Shown: piece by piece, positions 7,959-15,401 of the stretch
Numbering within the stretch: the first letter of the stretch is position 1
How the letters are laid out: each line of letters starts with the position of its first letter
Source of the DNA: JANYCO01 sp964437245
GTDB lineage: Bacteria; Bacteroidota; Bacteroidia; Cytophagales; Cytophagaceae
Assembly: GCA_964437245.1 (NCBI GenBank)
Contig: CAYTGJ010000005.1
Coordinates: 6,012 to 70,011, forward strand
Length of the DNA: 64,000 bases
Reading direction: 5' to 3'
Notes under the pieces: model-generated
Seen by the model: the letters and a program-made list of their open reading frames with translations, nothing else
What the model was told of the DNA's origin: nothing
The model's database searches: none
Program-made: the position numbers and the translations under genes

Positions 7959-8747
7959 ATGGCTACCAGAGAAAAATTTACAACTGCCAAAAGAAGGTCT
8001 ATTATACTGAAACAGATTGAACAGAATGATCAGGTGGATGTTATAGACCTTAGCAAGATGTTTGGGGTGAGTGAGGTGACAATAAGAAATGATTTATCCG
8101 TGCTGGAGGACAGTAATTTACTGGTGAGGGCTCGTGGAGGTGCTATTAAAGTAGGGTTAATCAACAAAGAAGTAAGACTTTCTGAGAAAAATCAGAAGAA
8201 TATAAAAGAAAAAATAGCAATAGGAAAGCTGGCAGCGACGCTGGTCAAAAATGGCGACACCATTTTATTTGATTCGGGGTCTACCACGGAAGAGGTGGCA
8301 AAACAGATCACGGATCGTAAGGATATTACCATCGTAACGAATGCACTTAATATTGCTGTTAAGTTTATTGATAATCTGTCGATCAATGTGATTGTGCCTG
8401 GAGGAATGCTGCGGCATAATTCCTTTTCTTTATCGGGAGTGGTTTCCGAACGGAATATCAGTCAGTATTTTTGTGATAAATTATTTTTGGGAGTAGATGC
8501 GATTGATGTAATGCATGGAATTTTTACTCCTAATATTGAGGAAGCTAATCTGAATAAGGAGATGATGCGGGTGGCCAAGGAGGTCATTATCGTCACGGAT
8601 TCCAGCAAGTTCAATAAAAGAAGTCTTACCAAAATAGCGGATATTAGTGCCGTTCACACGATCGTCACCGATTCGGGAATTGATGCGGAGTCGGTGAAGA
8701 AGCTGGAAGCGCAGAACATCAACGTAATGGTCGCAAAAGTAGAATAA
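7959..8747 (+). CDS. DeoR-family transcriptional regulator (AgaR-like)
   Basis: 262-residue DNA-binding repressor. The N-terminal DeoR winged helix-turn-helix is at about residues 17-65 (VDVIDLSKMFGVSEVTIRND, then LSVLEDSNLLVRARGGAI). The C-terminal sugar-phosphate sensor domain of the ISOCOT fold includes DTILFDSGSTTEEVAKQI, TIVTNALNIA, KLFLGVDAID and VIIVTDSSKF. It is divergent from agaS with 182 nt between, the usual arrangement for a repressor controlled by an intermediate of the pathway (in Aga systems, probably a tagatose- or galactosamine-phosphate). The effector is inferred. The gene ends in a stem-loop with a T-run. Confidence 0.9.
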   Translation: MATREKFTTAKRRSIILKQIEQNDQVDVIDLSKMFGVSEVTIRNDLSVLEDSNLLVRARGGAIKVGLINKEVRLSEKNQKNIKEKIAIGKLAATLVKNGDTILFDSGSTTEEVAKQITDRKDITIVTNALNIAVKFIDNLSINVIVPGGMLRHNSFSLSGVVSERNISQYFCDKLFLGVDAIDVMHGIFTPNIEEANLNKEMMRVAKEVIIVTDSSKFNKRSLTKIADISAVHTIVTDSGIDAESVKKLEAQNINVMVAKVE

Positions 8748-8841
8748 CCGTATTTTTTGAGATAGTGAACAAGTTGTTGTCTGTATAGTTCAATCGTATC
8801 AAGCAGTTTTAGCGATAAGCTATTATTCTTAAGCGGGGGTT

Positions 8842-8881
8842 AAGGTTTCAGGTTCACTGAGACCTTGATTTTTTATTTTTT
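8842..8881 (+). terminator. Rho-independent terminator after the DeoR gene
   Basis: AAGGTTTCAG (8842-8851), 5-nt loop, CTGAGACCTT (8857-8866; one T-G pair), then GATTTTTTATTTTTT. Confidence 0.7.
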
Positions 8882-8894
8882 GATTTCGTTTTTT

Positions 8895-8923
8895 CTGCTT
8901 TCGTTTGTGTCCGCACAAACGAA
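8895..8923 (-). repeat. REP palindrome, copy 1 (minus orientation)
   Basis: TTCGTTTGTG (8900-8909), loop TCCG, CACAAACGAA (8914-8923), with CTGCT tail on the left. Read on the minus strand it is TCGTTTGTG-CGGA-CACAAACGA followed by AAGCAG, the same unit as copies 2 and 3 beyond the RAYT gene. Confidence 0.85.
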
Positions 8924-8978
8924 GTAAATAAGCTCACATGAGCTATCTTAGATCAATTTATTTTTTTTAGTAATTTTT

Positions 8979-9503
8979 ATGGATCTTAATACACTCTATT
9001 TTTTTACTTCTACCATTACCGGTTGGAGGAGATTGTTGACCCCCGATAAATATAAAGATGTCATCATTGACAGCTTAAAGTATCTTGCCGATCATAAAAA
9101 GATCGTAGTATATGGTTTTGTCATCATGCCCAATCACCTTCATCTGATATGGGAATTATTAGAGAGGAATGGAATGGAGAAACCGAATGCAAGCTTAATG
9201 AAATTTACCAGTCACAGGATCCAGGCGGATCTCCGCAAACATCATCGTGAGGTGCTGGAAATTTTTAAGGTAGAAGACAACTTGTCCCGGGAATATCATT
9301 TCTGGCAGAGAGAAGGATGGCCGATGGTTTTATACACTCCAAAGGTGATTTTTCAGAAACTGGATTACATTCATAATAATCCGGTTCAGGGGAAATGGAT
9401 GTTGTCAGATTCACCTGTGGATTATAAATATTCCTCTGCAAAGTTTTATGAGACGGGAATAGATGAATTTGGATTTCTTACTCATATTCAGGAGAGGATT
9501 TAA
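8979..9503 (+). CDS. REP-associated tyrosine transposase (RAYT, IS200-like Y1)
   Basis: Single-strand-cutting HUH/Y1 transposase, 174 residues, like TnpA-REP proteins. The HUH metal-binding motif is H53-L-H55 in VIMPNHLHLIWEL, and the nucleophile is Y130 in KLDYIHNNPVQGKW, both typical of RAYTs. There are no IS ends or second ORF; instead the gene is flanked by REP palindromes in opposite orientation (8895-8923 and 9531-9558), as in other RAYT loci. RAYTs are usually single-copy, vertically kept and bind and nick their REP sequences. Its last ~16 codons are duplicated in the tandem repeat that follows. No promoter match was found. Confidence 0.9.
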   Translation: MDLNTLYFFTSTITGWRRLLTPDKYKDVIIDSLKYLADHKKIVVYGFVIMPNHLHLIWELLERNGMEKPNASLMKFTSHRIQADLRKHHREVLEIFKVEDNLSREYHFWQREGWPMVLYTPKVIFQKLDYIHNNPVQGKWMLSDSPVDYKYSSAKFYETGIDEFGFLTHIQERI

Positions 9504-9530
9504 TGCTAGGAATAGTTTTTTTATTATGCA

Positions 9531-9558
9531 TCGTTTGTGAGGACACAAACGAAAGCAG
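9531..9558 (+). repeat. REP palindrome, copy 2
   Basis: TCGTTTGTG, loop AGGA, CACAAACGA, then AAGCAG. Confidence 0.9.
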
Positions 9559-9631
9559 GAATAGATGAATTTATATTCTTGTCTCATATCCAGGAGAGGA
9601 TTTAATGGTAGGAATGGTTTTTTATGATGCA

Positions 9632-9659
9632 TCGTTTGTGGGGACACAAACGAAAGCAG
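9632..9659 (+). repeat. REP palindrome, copy 3
   Basis: TCGTTTGTG, loop GGGA, CACAAACGA, then AAGCAG; it lies in the second tandem unit. Confidence 0.9.
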
Positions 9660-9666
9660 GAAGCTT

Positions 9667-9714
9667 TTCCCCCTTGTGCGGCAGCTCGTGCGCTGGCGGA
9701 GGGGGGTAGGGGGA
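9667..9714. repeat. GC-rich element with complementary C-run and G-run ends
   Basis: Starts TTCCCCCTTGTGCGGCAG and ends CTGGCGGAGGGGGGTAGGGG. The C-run and the G-rich end can pair, and the base composition is unlike the AT-rich surroundings. It sits between REP copies 3 and 4. Function unknown. Confidence 0.5.
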
Positions 9715-9740
9715 GGTTCCTTGAGTTGAGGACTATGGTG

Positions 9741-9759
9741 AGGACACAAACAAAAGCAG
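9741..9759 (+). repeat. REP half-site (copy 4, decayed)
   Basis: AGGACACAAACAAAAGCAG keeps the loop, right arm and GCAG tail of the REP; the left arm is replaced by CTATGGTG. Confidence 0.7.
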
Positions 9760-9770
9760 TAACGAAAACT

Positions 9771-9815
9771 AGAAGTTGAAAATTCAAACTATCAGATCTT
9801 GAATTTTCAACTTCT
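9771..9815. terminator. Perfect 17-bp inverted repeat, likely two-way terminator
   Basis: AGAAGTTGAAAATTCAA (9771-9787), 11-nt loop, TTGAATTTTCAACTTCT (9799-9815). It lies between the plus-strand RAYT region and the converging minus-strand GH20 gene. There is no clear T-run, so its terminator role is inferred from position. Confidence 0.6.
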
Positions 9816-9873
9816 AACTTTTAACTACCCTTAGCTTTTTTAGTGTAAATAATGGGTACACTAAACGATCGTA

Positions 9874-11379
9874 CTATCTGAGTTTTAGTATCGGTGGAGC
9901 ATCTCCAATGCGGTTTACCAGCCATAGAAAACTTTCAAGATCTTTTTTCTGCGCTCCGGCCCATATTTTTTCTGCTACTACAACTTTCGGCTCGAATGCA
10001 TGTCCTTCAAACCATTGGTCCGTATGCATTTCTGCTTTGTCGGCCCAGACACATACTTTGTATCCCAGGATATTCGGATGGATAAGAGGTTCCCATTGCT
10101 CATATACCTCCCGGCAATCCACGAGTCCATAGCCTGAAGTATCCACCAGTCCGGGGGTGACATAGAGCTGTTCTTCCGGCGTAACGATCACCTTATACCC
10201 ATCGTCCAGCAGTAGTTTTTCGGTAGACTTGTTCCATACATTTACAATAATATCTTTGGACGGCTGTATACTCGTGCTGTTTTTTCCGAAGTTCCACCAG
10301 CTCCAGATCTGGGTTTGCTTGCCGTGTTTCTTTACCTGCTCGTTGACTTCGTTTACCCATTCGATGAAAACATCTCCGGGTTTGCTGTAGCCTTTCTTCT
10401 CCATATAAGCGATCAGCTCCGGACATTTGTATTTATCCGGATCGTACTGGTACTCGTCGCCTCCTACATGGAAGTAAGGACTGTCGAAGAGAGGGATAAA
10501 TTCTTCCAGCAAGTCGTGGATCCATTTCCGTACTTCCGGACGGGTGATGTCCAGCGTCCAGGCTTTTCCGGATTCGTTGGCTTCATCGCCTTGCCAGCGT
10601 GCTTTACGCATAGACTCACACTGGAATCCAAGGGAAGGGTTATATTCGGAAATGACGGTAGCATGTGCAGGCAGATCTATTTCCGGTACTATGGTGATGT
10701 GATATTTTTTAGCAGTCGCCAGAATTTTTTTGATATCTTCCCGGCTATAGGCATCTGCAGCTGCGAGTCCAGGATAACGATCGCTTTTCAGGCGAAAGGC
10801 AGACCATTCGGTAAAATGAATATGCAGTTCGTTCATTTTATACCAGGCCATCTGGCGGATCAGTTCTTCTATGTATGAAACCTGGTAAAATCGTCTGCCT
10901 GCGTCGATCATGACAGAACGGTTCCCAAAGTCCGGAGCATCGTTGATCACACCTTTTTCAAATAATCCTTGTTGTTGTTTGATCAATTGCAGGAGTGTTT
11001 GGGTGCCGTAGAAAATTCCTTTTATAGTAGAAGCTCTTACTTCTATTTTGTCGGTTATTTCTATAACATATCCTTCGGGTGCGCTGGTACTGCTTTTATC
11101 CAGTTTGAAAAAAATGGAACCTTTGGTCGCCAGGTCATTTGTTTTTTGAATAGGGGAAAGAGAAGATATTTTTTTGAGGTCTTCTACAAATAGTTCGATC
11201 GTATTCCGGAGTTCGGAAGATTGACTTTTAGGAGTAATAACAGGAAAGGAAGTATTAAGCTGAAAGGTTCCTTCCTGCAATTTCCATTCTCTTATGCCCG
11301 GTACTACAGGTGGTTGTGCTTGTACTGCAATAAAAAACAAGCAAAGGGGAATGAAAATAATTTTTTTGAACAAATTCAT
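9874..11379 (-). CDS. Secreted GH20 beta-N-acetylhexosaminidase
   Basis: Removes terminal GlcNAc/GalNAc from glycans; periplasmic or exported. The signal peptide (residues 1-21, MNLFKKIIFIPLCLFFIAVQ) lacks a lipobox. An N-terminal GH20b domain comes first, then the catalytic TIM barrel with VMIDAGRRFY, NELHIHFTEW, IVPEIDLPAHA and the catalytic pair D308-E309 in YFHVGGDEY. Asp assists the substrate acetamido group and Glu is the acid. The 501-residue length is normal. In this genome neighbourhood it is the enzyme that would supply N-acetylhexosamine to the aga-type operon at 1-7776, although RAYT/REP sequence separates them. The start ATG at 11377-11379 opens directly into the signal peptide. 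Confidence 0.93.
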   Translation of the reverse strand: MNLFKKIIFIPLCLFFIAVQAQPPVVPGIREWKLQEGTFQLNTSFPVITPKSQSSELRNTIELFVEDLKKISSLSPIQKTNDLATKGSIFFKLDKSSTSAPEGYVIEITDKIEVRASTIKGIFYGTQTLLQLIKQQQGLFEKGVINDAPDFGNRSVMIDAGRRFYQVSYIEELIRQMAWYKMNELHIHFTEWSAFRLKSDRYPGLAAADAYSREDIKKILATAKKYHITIVPEIDLPAHATVISEYNPSLGFQCESMRKARWQGDEANESGKAWTLDITRPEVRKWIHDLLEEFIPLFDSPYFHVGGDEYQYDPDKYKCPELIAYMEKKGYSKPGDVFIEWVNEVNEQVKKHGKQTQIWSWWNFGKNSTSIQPSKDIIVNVWNKSTEKLLLDDGYKVIVTPEEQLYVTPGLVDTSGYGLVDCREVYEQWEPLIHPNILGYKVCVWADKAEMHTDQWFEGHAFEPKVVVAEKIWAGAQKKDLESFLWLVNRIGDAPPILKLR

Positions 11380-11527
11380 ATATGTTTAGTTATAGAGGTA
11401 ATTACTAATTGATTTAAGTGATCTGCTCCTTTGCCCGGTTTTGTACGGGAGCTGATCAATCCTTTTCAAAGGATCAGATGAATGGCAGTCTTTCTTTTTT
11501 GTGTTCTCAAGGTTGGAAGACTTATGT

Positions 11528-12856
11528 CTATTGTTTTATCCATTTTATTATTTGCTCATTGAGCTGAATGCAATAGATTCCCGGATGGAATAATTCTGTA
11601 TTGAACTCCAGGGTAGTTTCCGAATGAGTAGTGGGATCGATGGTCATGATGACACCTTGTGCGTTTAAAATTTTCACCGTAATGCCGGAAAATGCATTGG
11701 TACTGGTGATCATCAGCCGGTCCTGCCCGGGATTAGGATAAAGATGAAAGGAAGAGGCAGGACGCTTTTGTTCTGTACTGGTGACGGGAAGTGTACAGGA
11801 GGAATAAGAAGGAGTGGAAGTATTAGTAGTATAAGGCGTAAGTTCTTTCCATCCTTCCCAGTCGTGCAGGGCTACTCCCGAGTAGGAAACATGCGTTCCC
11901 ATCAGGGAAATATGAGAATTCATTTCGGTTATGACATGGCTTTTATTATCCTCTCCCGGAGTATCGCAGTACGATACATACTCGCCTACTCCGCAATATG
12001 TTTCAAGGCCGGAAAGAATACGCGGTTTTACAGTAAGCCCGTTGGTATAGGTCAATACATCTTCGCACATGTCTACTACCTTTCCGGATACATTGGTGTG
12101 GTAAGACATGATCACGTATTCGTCCAGGTAATCCAGCAGGTGTTGATACAGAGGTTTATTTACTCCTTTGTACAATGCATATAAAGGAGTGGTTTGTTTT
12201 CCGATTGCGTTGTGTGTCCAGCTTCCTGCCGGTATCCAGGGCATGATGGCAATGCTGTATTCAATGCCGGCGTTATGACACATAGAGGCAGAATGATCGG
12301 TTTGTCTGACAAAATCAGTCATCAGGCTATCGCGGTCTTTCTTTGCAGAGCTTTTCCATACGCCTCCACCGGTAGTGTTGAGATCAGCATCCTTGGTACC
12401 GTAGTGAAAGGCCGTTCCGGGGCCGCAGCCGGAAGAGGTTTCGGAAGCGTGAAATTCATTGTTGCCATGAAAACCCGAGAATCTTTCTTCAGGAAGACTT
12501 GCGGCATTGTAATTAATTACTTTCTGAATGGCGGCATAAAATTCCGAAGGGCCGCAAAGATCCGAGAAATAGCCTCTCCATCCGTCCATCCCCCATACAC
12601 GGATCTCTTTGCAGCTCATTCTGGCGATCAGGGATTGGTAAGGAGTATAGTCTGAAGAGGTATTGAGATAAGACTTAGGCGTATATAAATAAACATCCGT
12701 GATCCCGATACGAATACATTCGTTGATCAGCCGGTTCTCTTCTGCAGCTATTCCAACTACGGCGTGTGTGTCCCATACCCATAAGCTTTTTCTTTGGGCA
12801 GAAGCAAATGAAAGTGTAAGCAATGACAGAATGAAAGAAAATACTATTTTATTCAT
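11528..12856 (-). CDS. Secreted T9SS-sorted protein, probable TIM-barrel glycosidase-like, paralogue of 20258-21841
   Basis: Family not known to me by name. Signal peptide MNKIVFSFILSLLTLSFASA; I start at ATG 12854-12856, four codons inside the longest frame. The body shares motifs with the protein at 20258-21841: an LWVWDTHA/LYIWGTAS start, ENRLINECI / RNRIINSCI, VWGMDGWRGYFSD / VWAMDGDREYFSD, YLDEYVIMSYHT / YVDDYLIMSYNT and ALHDWEGW / NIHDWIFGW. These alternating strand-helix motifs suggest a TIM barrel. The putative acidic site reads GFHGNNEFH where the paralogue has GISADLEPH: the Glu is kept, the Asp is lost. The C-terminal type A T9SS sorting domain begins FHLYPNPGQDRLM and sends the protein to the cell surface. 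Confidence 0.8.
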   Translation of the reverse strand: MNKIVFSFILSLLTLSFASAQRKSLWVWDTHAVVGIAAEENRLINECIRIGITDVYLYTPKSYLNTSSDYTPYQSLIARMSCKEIRVWGMDGWRGYFSDLCGPSEFYAAIQKVINYNAASLPEERFSGFHGNNEFHASETSSGCGPGTAFHYGTKDADLNTTGGGVWKSSAKKDRDSLMTDFVRQTDHSASMCHNAGIEYSIAIMPWIPAGSWTHNAIGKQTTPLYALYKGVNKPLYQHLLDYLDEYVIMSYHTNVSGKVVDMCEDVLTYTNGLTVKPRILSGLETYCGVGEYVSYCDTPGEDNKSHVITEMNSHISLMGTHVSYSGVALHDWEGWKELTPYTTNTSTPSYSSCTLPVTSTEQKRPASSFHLYPNPGQDRLMITSTNAFSGITVKILNAQGVIMTIDPTTHSETTLEFNTELFHPGIYCIQLNEQIIKWIKQ

Positions 12857-12968
12857 ATTGAAGATCATATTTAGAAGTATACTCAGAAATAAAATGTAAG
12901 ATTAAACATGATTGTATATCCTGGAATGGAAGATCAAAATCAATTTATCGGAAACCTGTATTTCCTAT

Positions 12969-12994
12969 ATCTGGAATCCGGCATCTTGCATCTT
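12969..12994 (+). repeat. ATCTTGTATC-family intergenic repeat, copy A
   Basis: ATCTGGAATCCGGCATCTTG (12969-12988) then CATCTT; matches the core of the copies at 30671, 30771, 56046 and 62264. Confidence 0.7.
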
Positions 12995-13016
12995 AATTTT
13001 TGAAATCAATACTAGT

Positions 13017-14987
13017 TTATTGTTGAACGATTATTTTAGTAGTAAATATTTCCCATCCTTTTTTTGCACATAAAATGTACAGCGAAGAGGAGAGAGAGGA
13101 GGTATCAAGGAGGATGCTACCGGCAGAGGACAGAGGCATTTCTTTTCGCAGTATTTCCTGGCCTGTTGTACTAAGCAGGGTTACTTCGATTGTTTCTCCG
13201 GCAACGGCTTCCGGATAGATCAGCTCCAGATGACCTTCATGCTGTGCTACCAATACCTGCTGTGAGGTACAGTTGGAGTATACGATCGGAGAATAGCTGT
13301 ACTGTCCGTCGAGGTCTACCTGGCGCAGTCGGTAATATACGTTTTGAACACTGAAATCGTCGGTATAGTGATAAGTGTTTCGCTGAAGGGTAGTGCCGGA
13401 TCCTTTAAGAACCGTCACGTCACTGAACGTTTTGAGATCGGTACTTTTTTCTATCGCAAAGTAATCGTTGTTGGTTTCGCTGAGGGTAACCCAGGTAATG
13501 TCTATTTTCCCATCCGAACAACTTACACCAAAATGTAACAAGCGAATAGGCAGAACGACGGTCTCAAAAGCTCCTATATCTTTTTTCGGCCCTTGTGGCC
13601 TTCCGGTCCTATACCGGTCGTCGGATACTACGGTCACTACGTCTGCTACGTCAATGGCGGCAGAGCTGGAATTAAGGTCCAGTATATTAGCGGCAGGATT
13701 TGAATAATCGGGATTTGCATTGAATCCGTTGAGTTCGTTTCCCGGTCCCAGATCAGGATCATAGGTGCGCCAGGTAGCCAGAGTATAGTTGGTGGTGGTA
13801 GCCCCGTCATCAGGAGCAAAGATGGTGGCTACAGACCCGGAAGGAGCGTAGTAGAGATTTCCGTTGCAGTTGCCAAACCGGATATTGGGAGTGCTTACTC
13901 CTCTTTTTCTTATATAAATGCTGCTTCTTACAGTGGACTGAAAAATATTGTTGTAGAGCGAGATATTTTCCAGTGATCTTAGATTGGCATCGTCGTTAAA
14001 GTGGAACGCATTGTTGACCGCATATACAGAGTTGTGTACAAAAGAAGCACTTGAATTGTCGTCGATCATGATTCCCGGATTGGGTCTGGCATTGGCATTG
14101 TATTGTGTCGTGTGGTTCAGGATATAGTTATTCTCCAGTACAATGTTAGCATTGAAGTGATTGAGGTATACGGTGCCTCCGGTCGAGGCGTTATTGCCTG
14201 TCAGCGAAAACGTATTCCGGTGAATATAGTTGGCACGGCAGGCCTGTAGTTCGAGGGCTGCAAAAGGAACTCCCTCGGGAGTGACGCTCATAAGGACGGT
14301 GTTGTCCCGGACGATGTTGTCAATGGGACCGGTGAGGGCTACGTTGGCCCATCCTCCGCCTCCTCCGTAGGAATCCGTTTTGATCCTGATCCCGACATAG
14401 CTTGAGTTTAACAAACAGTTTTCCACTGTATTATTGGTGGGAATATTTCCTGCTCCATTGGTCCGGTGAATATCCACTGCATAAAGTCCGGCAATCACTT
14501 CGCAGCGGGAAATAGTATTGTATGTACACCGGTTAATAAGATGAAAGGCCCATTGATTGGTGATTACTTTTACATCCTGCCATTTGATGAAGTTGCAGTT
14601 GATCATGTGGATCGCATTGGGATTGGCCGGTACGGGGCTGAATATTTTTTGAATGGTGGTAAAGGCTGCACCGGCTCCGATAAAGACAATGTGGAGCGTA
14701 CTGGTGCCGGAGAGTCCGCTTAACCATACTTGTTCATCATAAAGACCTGCATCTATAAAAACGGTATCGCCTGCTACCAAGCCAAGATCAACCACCGATT
14801 GTATGGACTCTTTTGGTTGTGCCTGGGTTCCGGGATTGGCTGGGGCGCCAGCTCCGGTGGTGAAAACATCGTTAGGATCAGCAGGGACAGCGTCGTTTAC
14901 ATAATAATTAGTAGCCAGCGAAGGAAAGCAAAAGCTCAAGATCATTATACAAGTGATGACCATTGATTTGGTAGTATTTTCTTTCAT
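13017..14987 (-). CDS. Secreted right-handed parallel beta-helix protein with T9SS sorting domain
   Basis: 656 residues with signal peptide (about 1-26, ending PSLA). The N-terminal part reads NPGTQAQPKESIQSVVDLGL and GDTVFIDAGLYDE, typical of pectate-lyase-like beta-helix proteins. The middle holds successive NNxI/NxVxN-type turns (for example NNTVENCLLNSSYVGIRI, NIVRDNTV, NIVLENNYI). Then follow FAIEKSTDLKTFSDVTVL and VYYRLRQVDLDG, a beta-sandwich linker common ahead of T9SS tails, and a C-terminal sorting domain ending YILCAKKGWEIFTTKIIVQQ. It probably binds or cleaves a polysaccharide at the cell surface; substrate and catalytic residues cannot be assigned. Part of the glycan island. Confidence 0.82.
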   Translation of the reverse strand: MKENTTKSMVITCIMILSFCFPSLATNYYVNDAVPADPNDVFTTGAGAPANPGTQAQPKESIQSVVDLGLVAGDTVFIDAGLYDEQVWLSGLSGTSTLHIVFIGAGAAFTTIQKIFSPVPANPNAIHMINCNFIKWQDVKVITNQWAFHLINRCTYNTISRCEVIAGLYAVDIHRTNGAGNIPTNNTVENCLLNSSYVGIRIKTDSYGGGGGWANVALTGPIDNIVRDNTVLMSVTPEGVPFAALELQACRANYIHRNTFSLTGNNASTGGTVYLNHFNANIVLENNYILNHTTQYNANARPNPGIMIDDNSSASFVHNSVYAVNNAFHFNDDANLRSLENISLYNNIFQSTVRSSIYIRKRGVSTPNIRFGNCNGNLYYAPSGSVATIFAPDDGATTTNYTLATWRTYDPDLGPGNELNGFNANPDYSNPAANILDLNSSSAAIDVADVVTVVSDDRYRTGRPQGPKKDIGAFETVVLPIRLLHFGVSCSDGKIDITWVTLSETNNDYFAIEKSTDLKTFSDVTVLKGSGTTLQRNTYHYTDDFSVQNVYYRLRQVDLDGQYSYSPIVYSNCTSQQVLVAQHEGHLELIYPEAVAGETIEVTLLSTTGQEILRKEMPLSSAGSILLDTSSLSSSLYILCAKKGWEIFTTKIIVQQ

Positions 14988-15401
14988 GTCGGTATATTTT
15001 ATACGTCGATTAATACTAAATAGTAAGCTAATGTAACCATTATTTGAAAATAAATGAAATTATTTGTTATATTTTCGAAAGTAAATATAAGTTTTTGTTA
15101 TTTTTATAGCTGGAACATTTATTTATAGTATACGTATTTATACGTATGGACTTTGTCTGGATCTCTACTGGTTTCATAAAATATACTTGAAGCTCTAAAA
15201 AAATATATACATAATCTCTGAAAATAAGCCTGGTTTCTCCAGATCATGGTAAATAAAACAGGATTGTTTTCTAAAATTGATACTATGAAACGTTTTGAAA
15301 GATTTCGAAAATAAAACAAAGGTTATTTCTTGTTTTGTTTCGAATAGTTTCATAGTTTTACATTAATATTATAATTATTGTTAATATTTATAGAATAGTA
15401 T
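14988..15401. other. Divergent intergenic region (414 nt)
   Basis: AT-rich spacer between the beta-helix gene and the barrel operon. Only the promoter-like site at 15330-15360 stands out; I see no RNA gene, repeat or ORF that I can support. Confidence 0.6.
15330..15360 (+). promoter_or_regulatory. Possible promoter of the outer-membrane barrel operon
   Basis: TTG (15330-15332), 20 nt, TAGTTTTA (15353-15360): 7 of 8 to TAnnTTTG. It lies 41 nt before the ATG. Confidence 0.4.

Larger units (their letters stand above)
9456..9659 (+). repeat. 102/101-bp tandem duplication of the RAYT 3' end plus REP
   Basis: Unit 1 (9456-9557) starts within the RAYT gene (GGAATAGATGAATTT) and runs through the stop and REP copy 2. 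Unit 2 (9558-9659) repeats it with about ten substitutions and one base less, including CAGGAGAGGATTTAATG and REP copy 3. Confidence 0.9.

Noticed and set aside
9531..9659. Repeated palindromes at about 100-bp spacing resembling a CRISPR start
   Set aside because: Only two full direct units, the "spacers" are copies of each other and no cas gene is present; explained as a tandem duplication carrying a REP.
9411..9787. Minus-strand frames of 112 and 61 codons over the REP region
   Set aside because: They run through palindromes and the tandem duplication; the repeated peptide they show comes from the DNA repeat.
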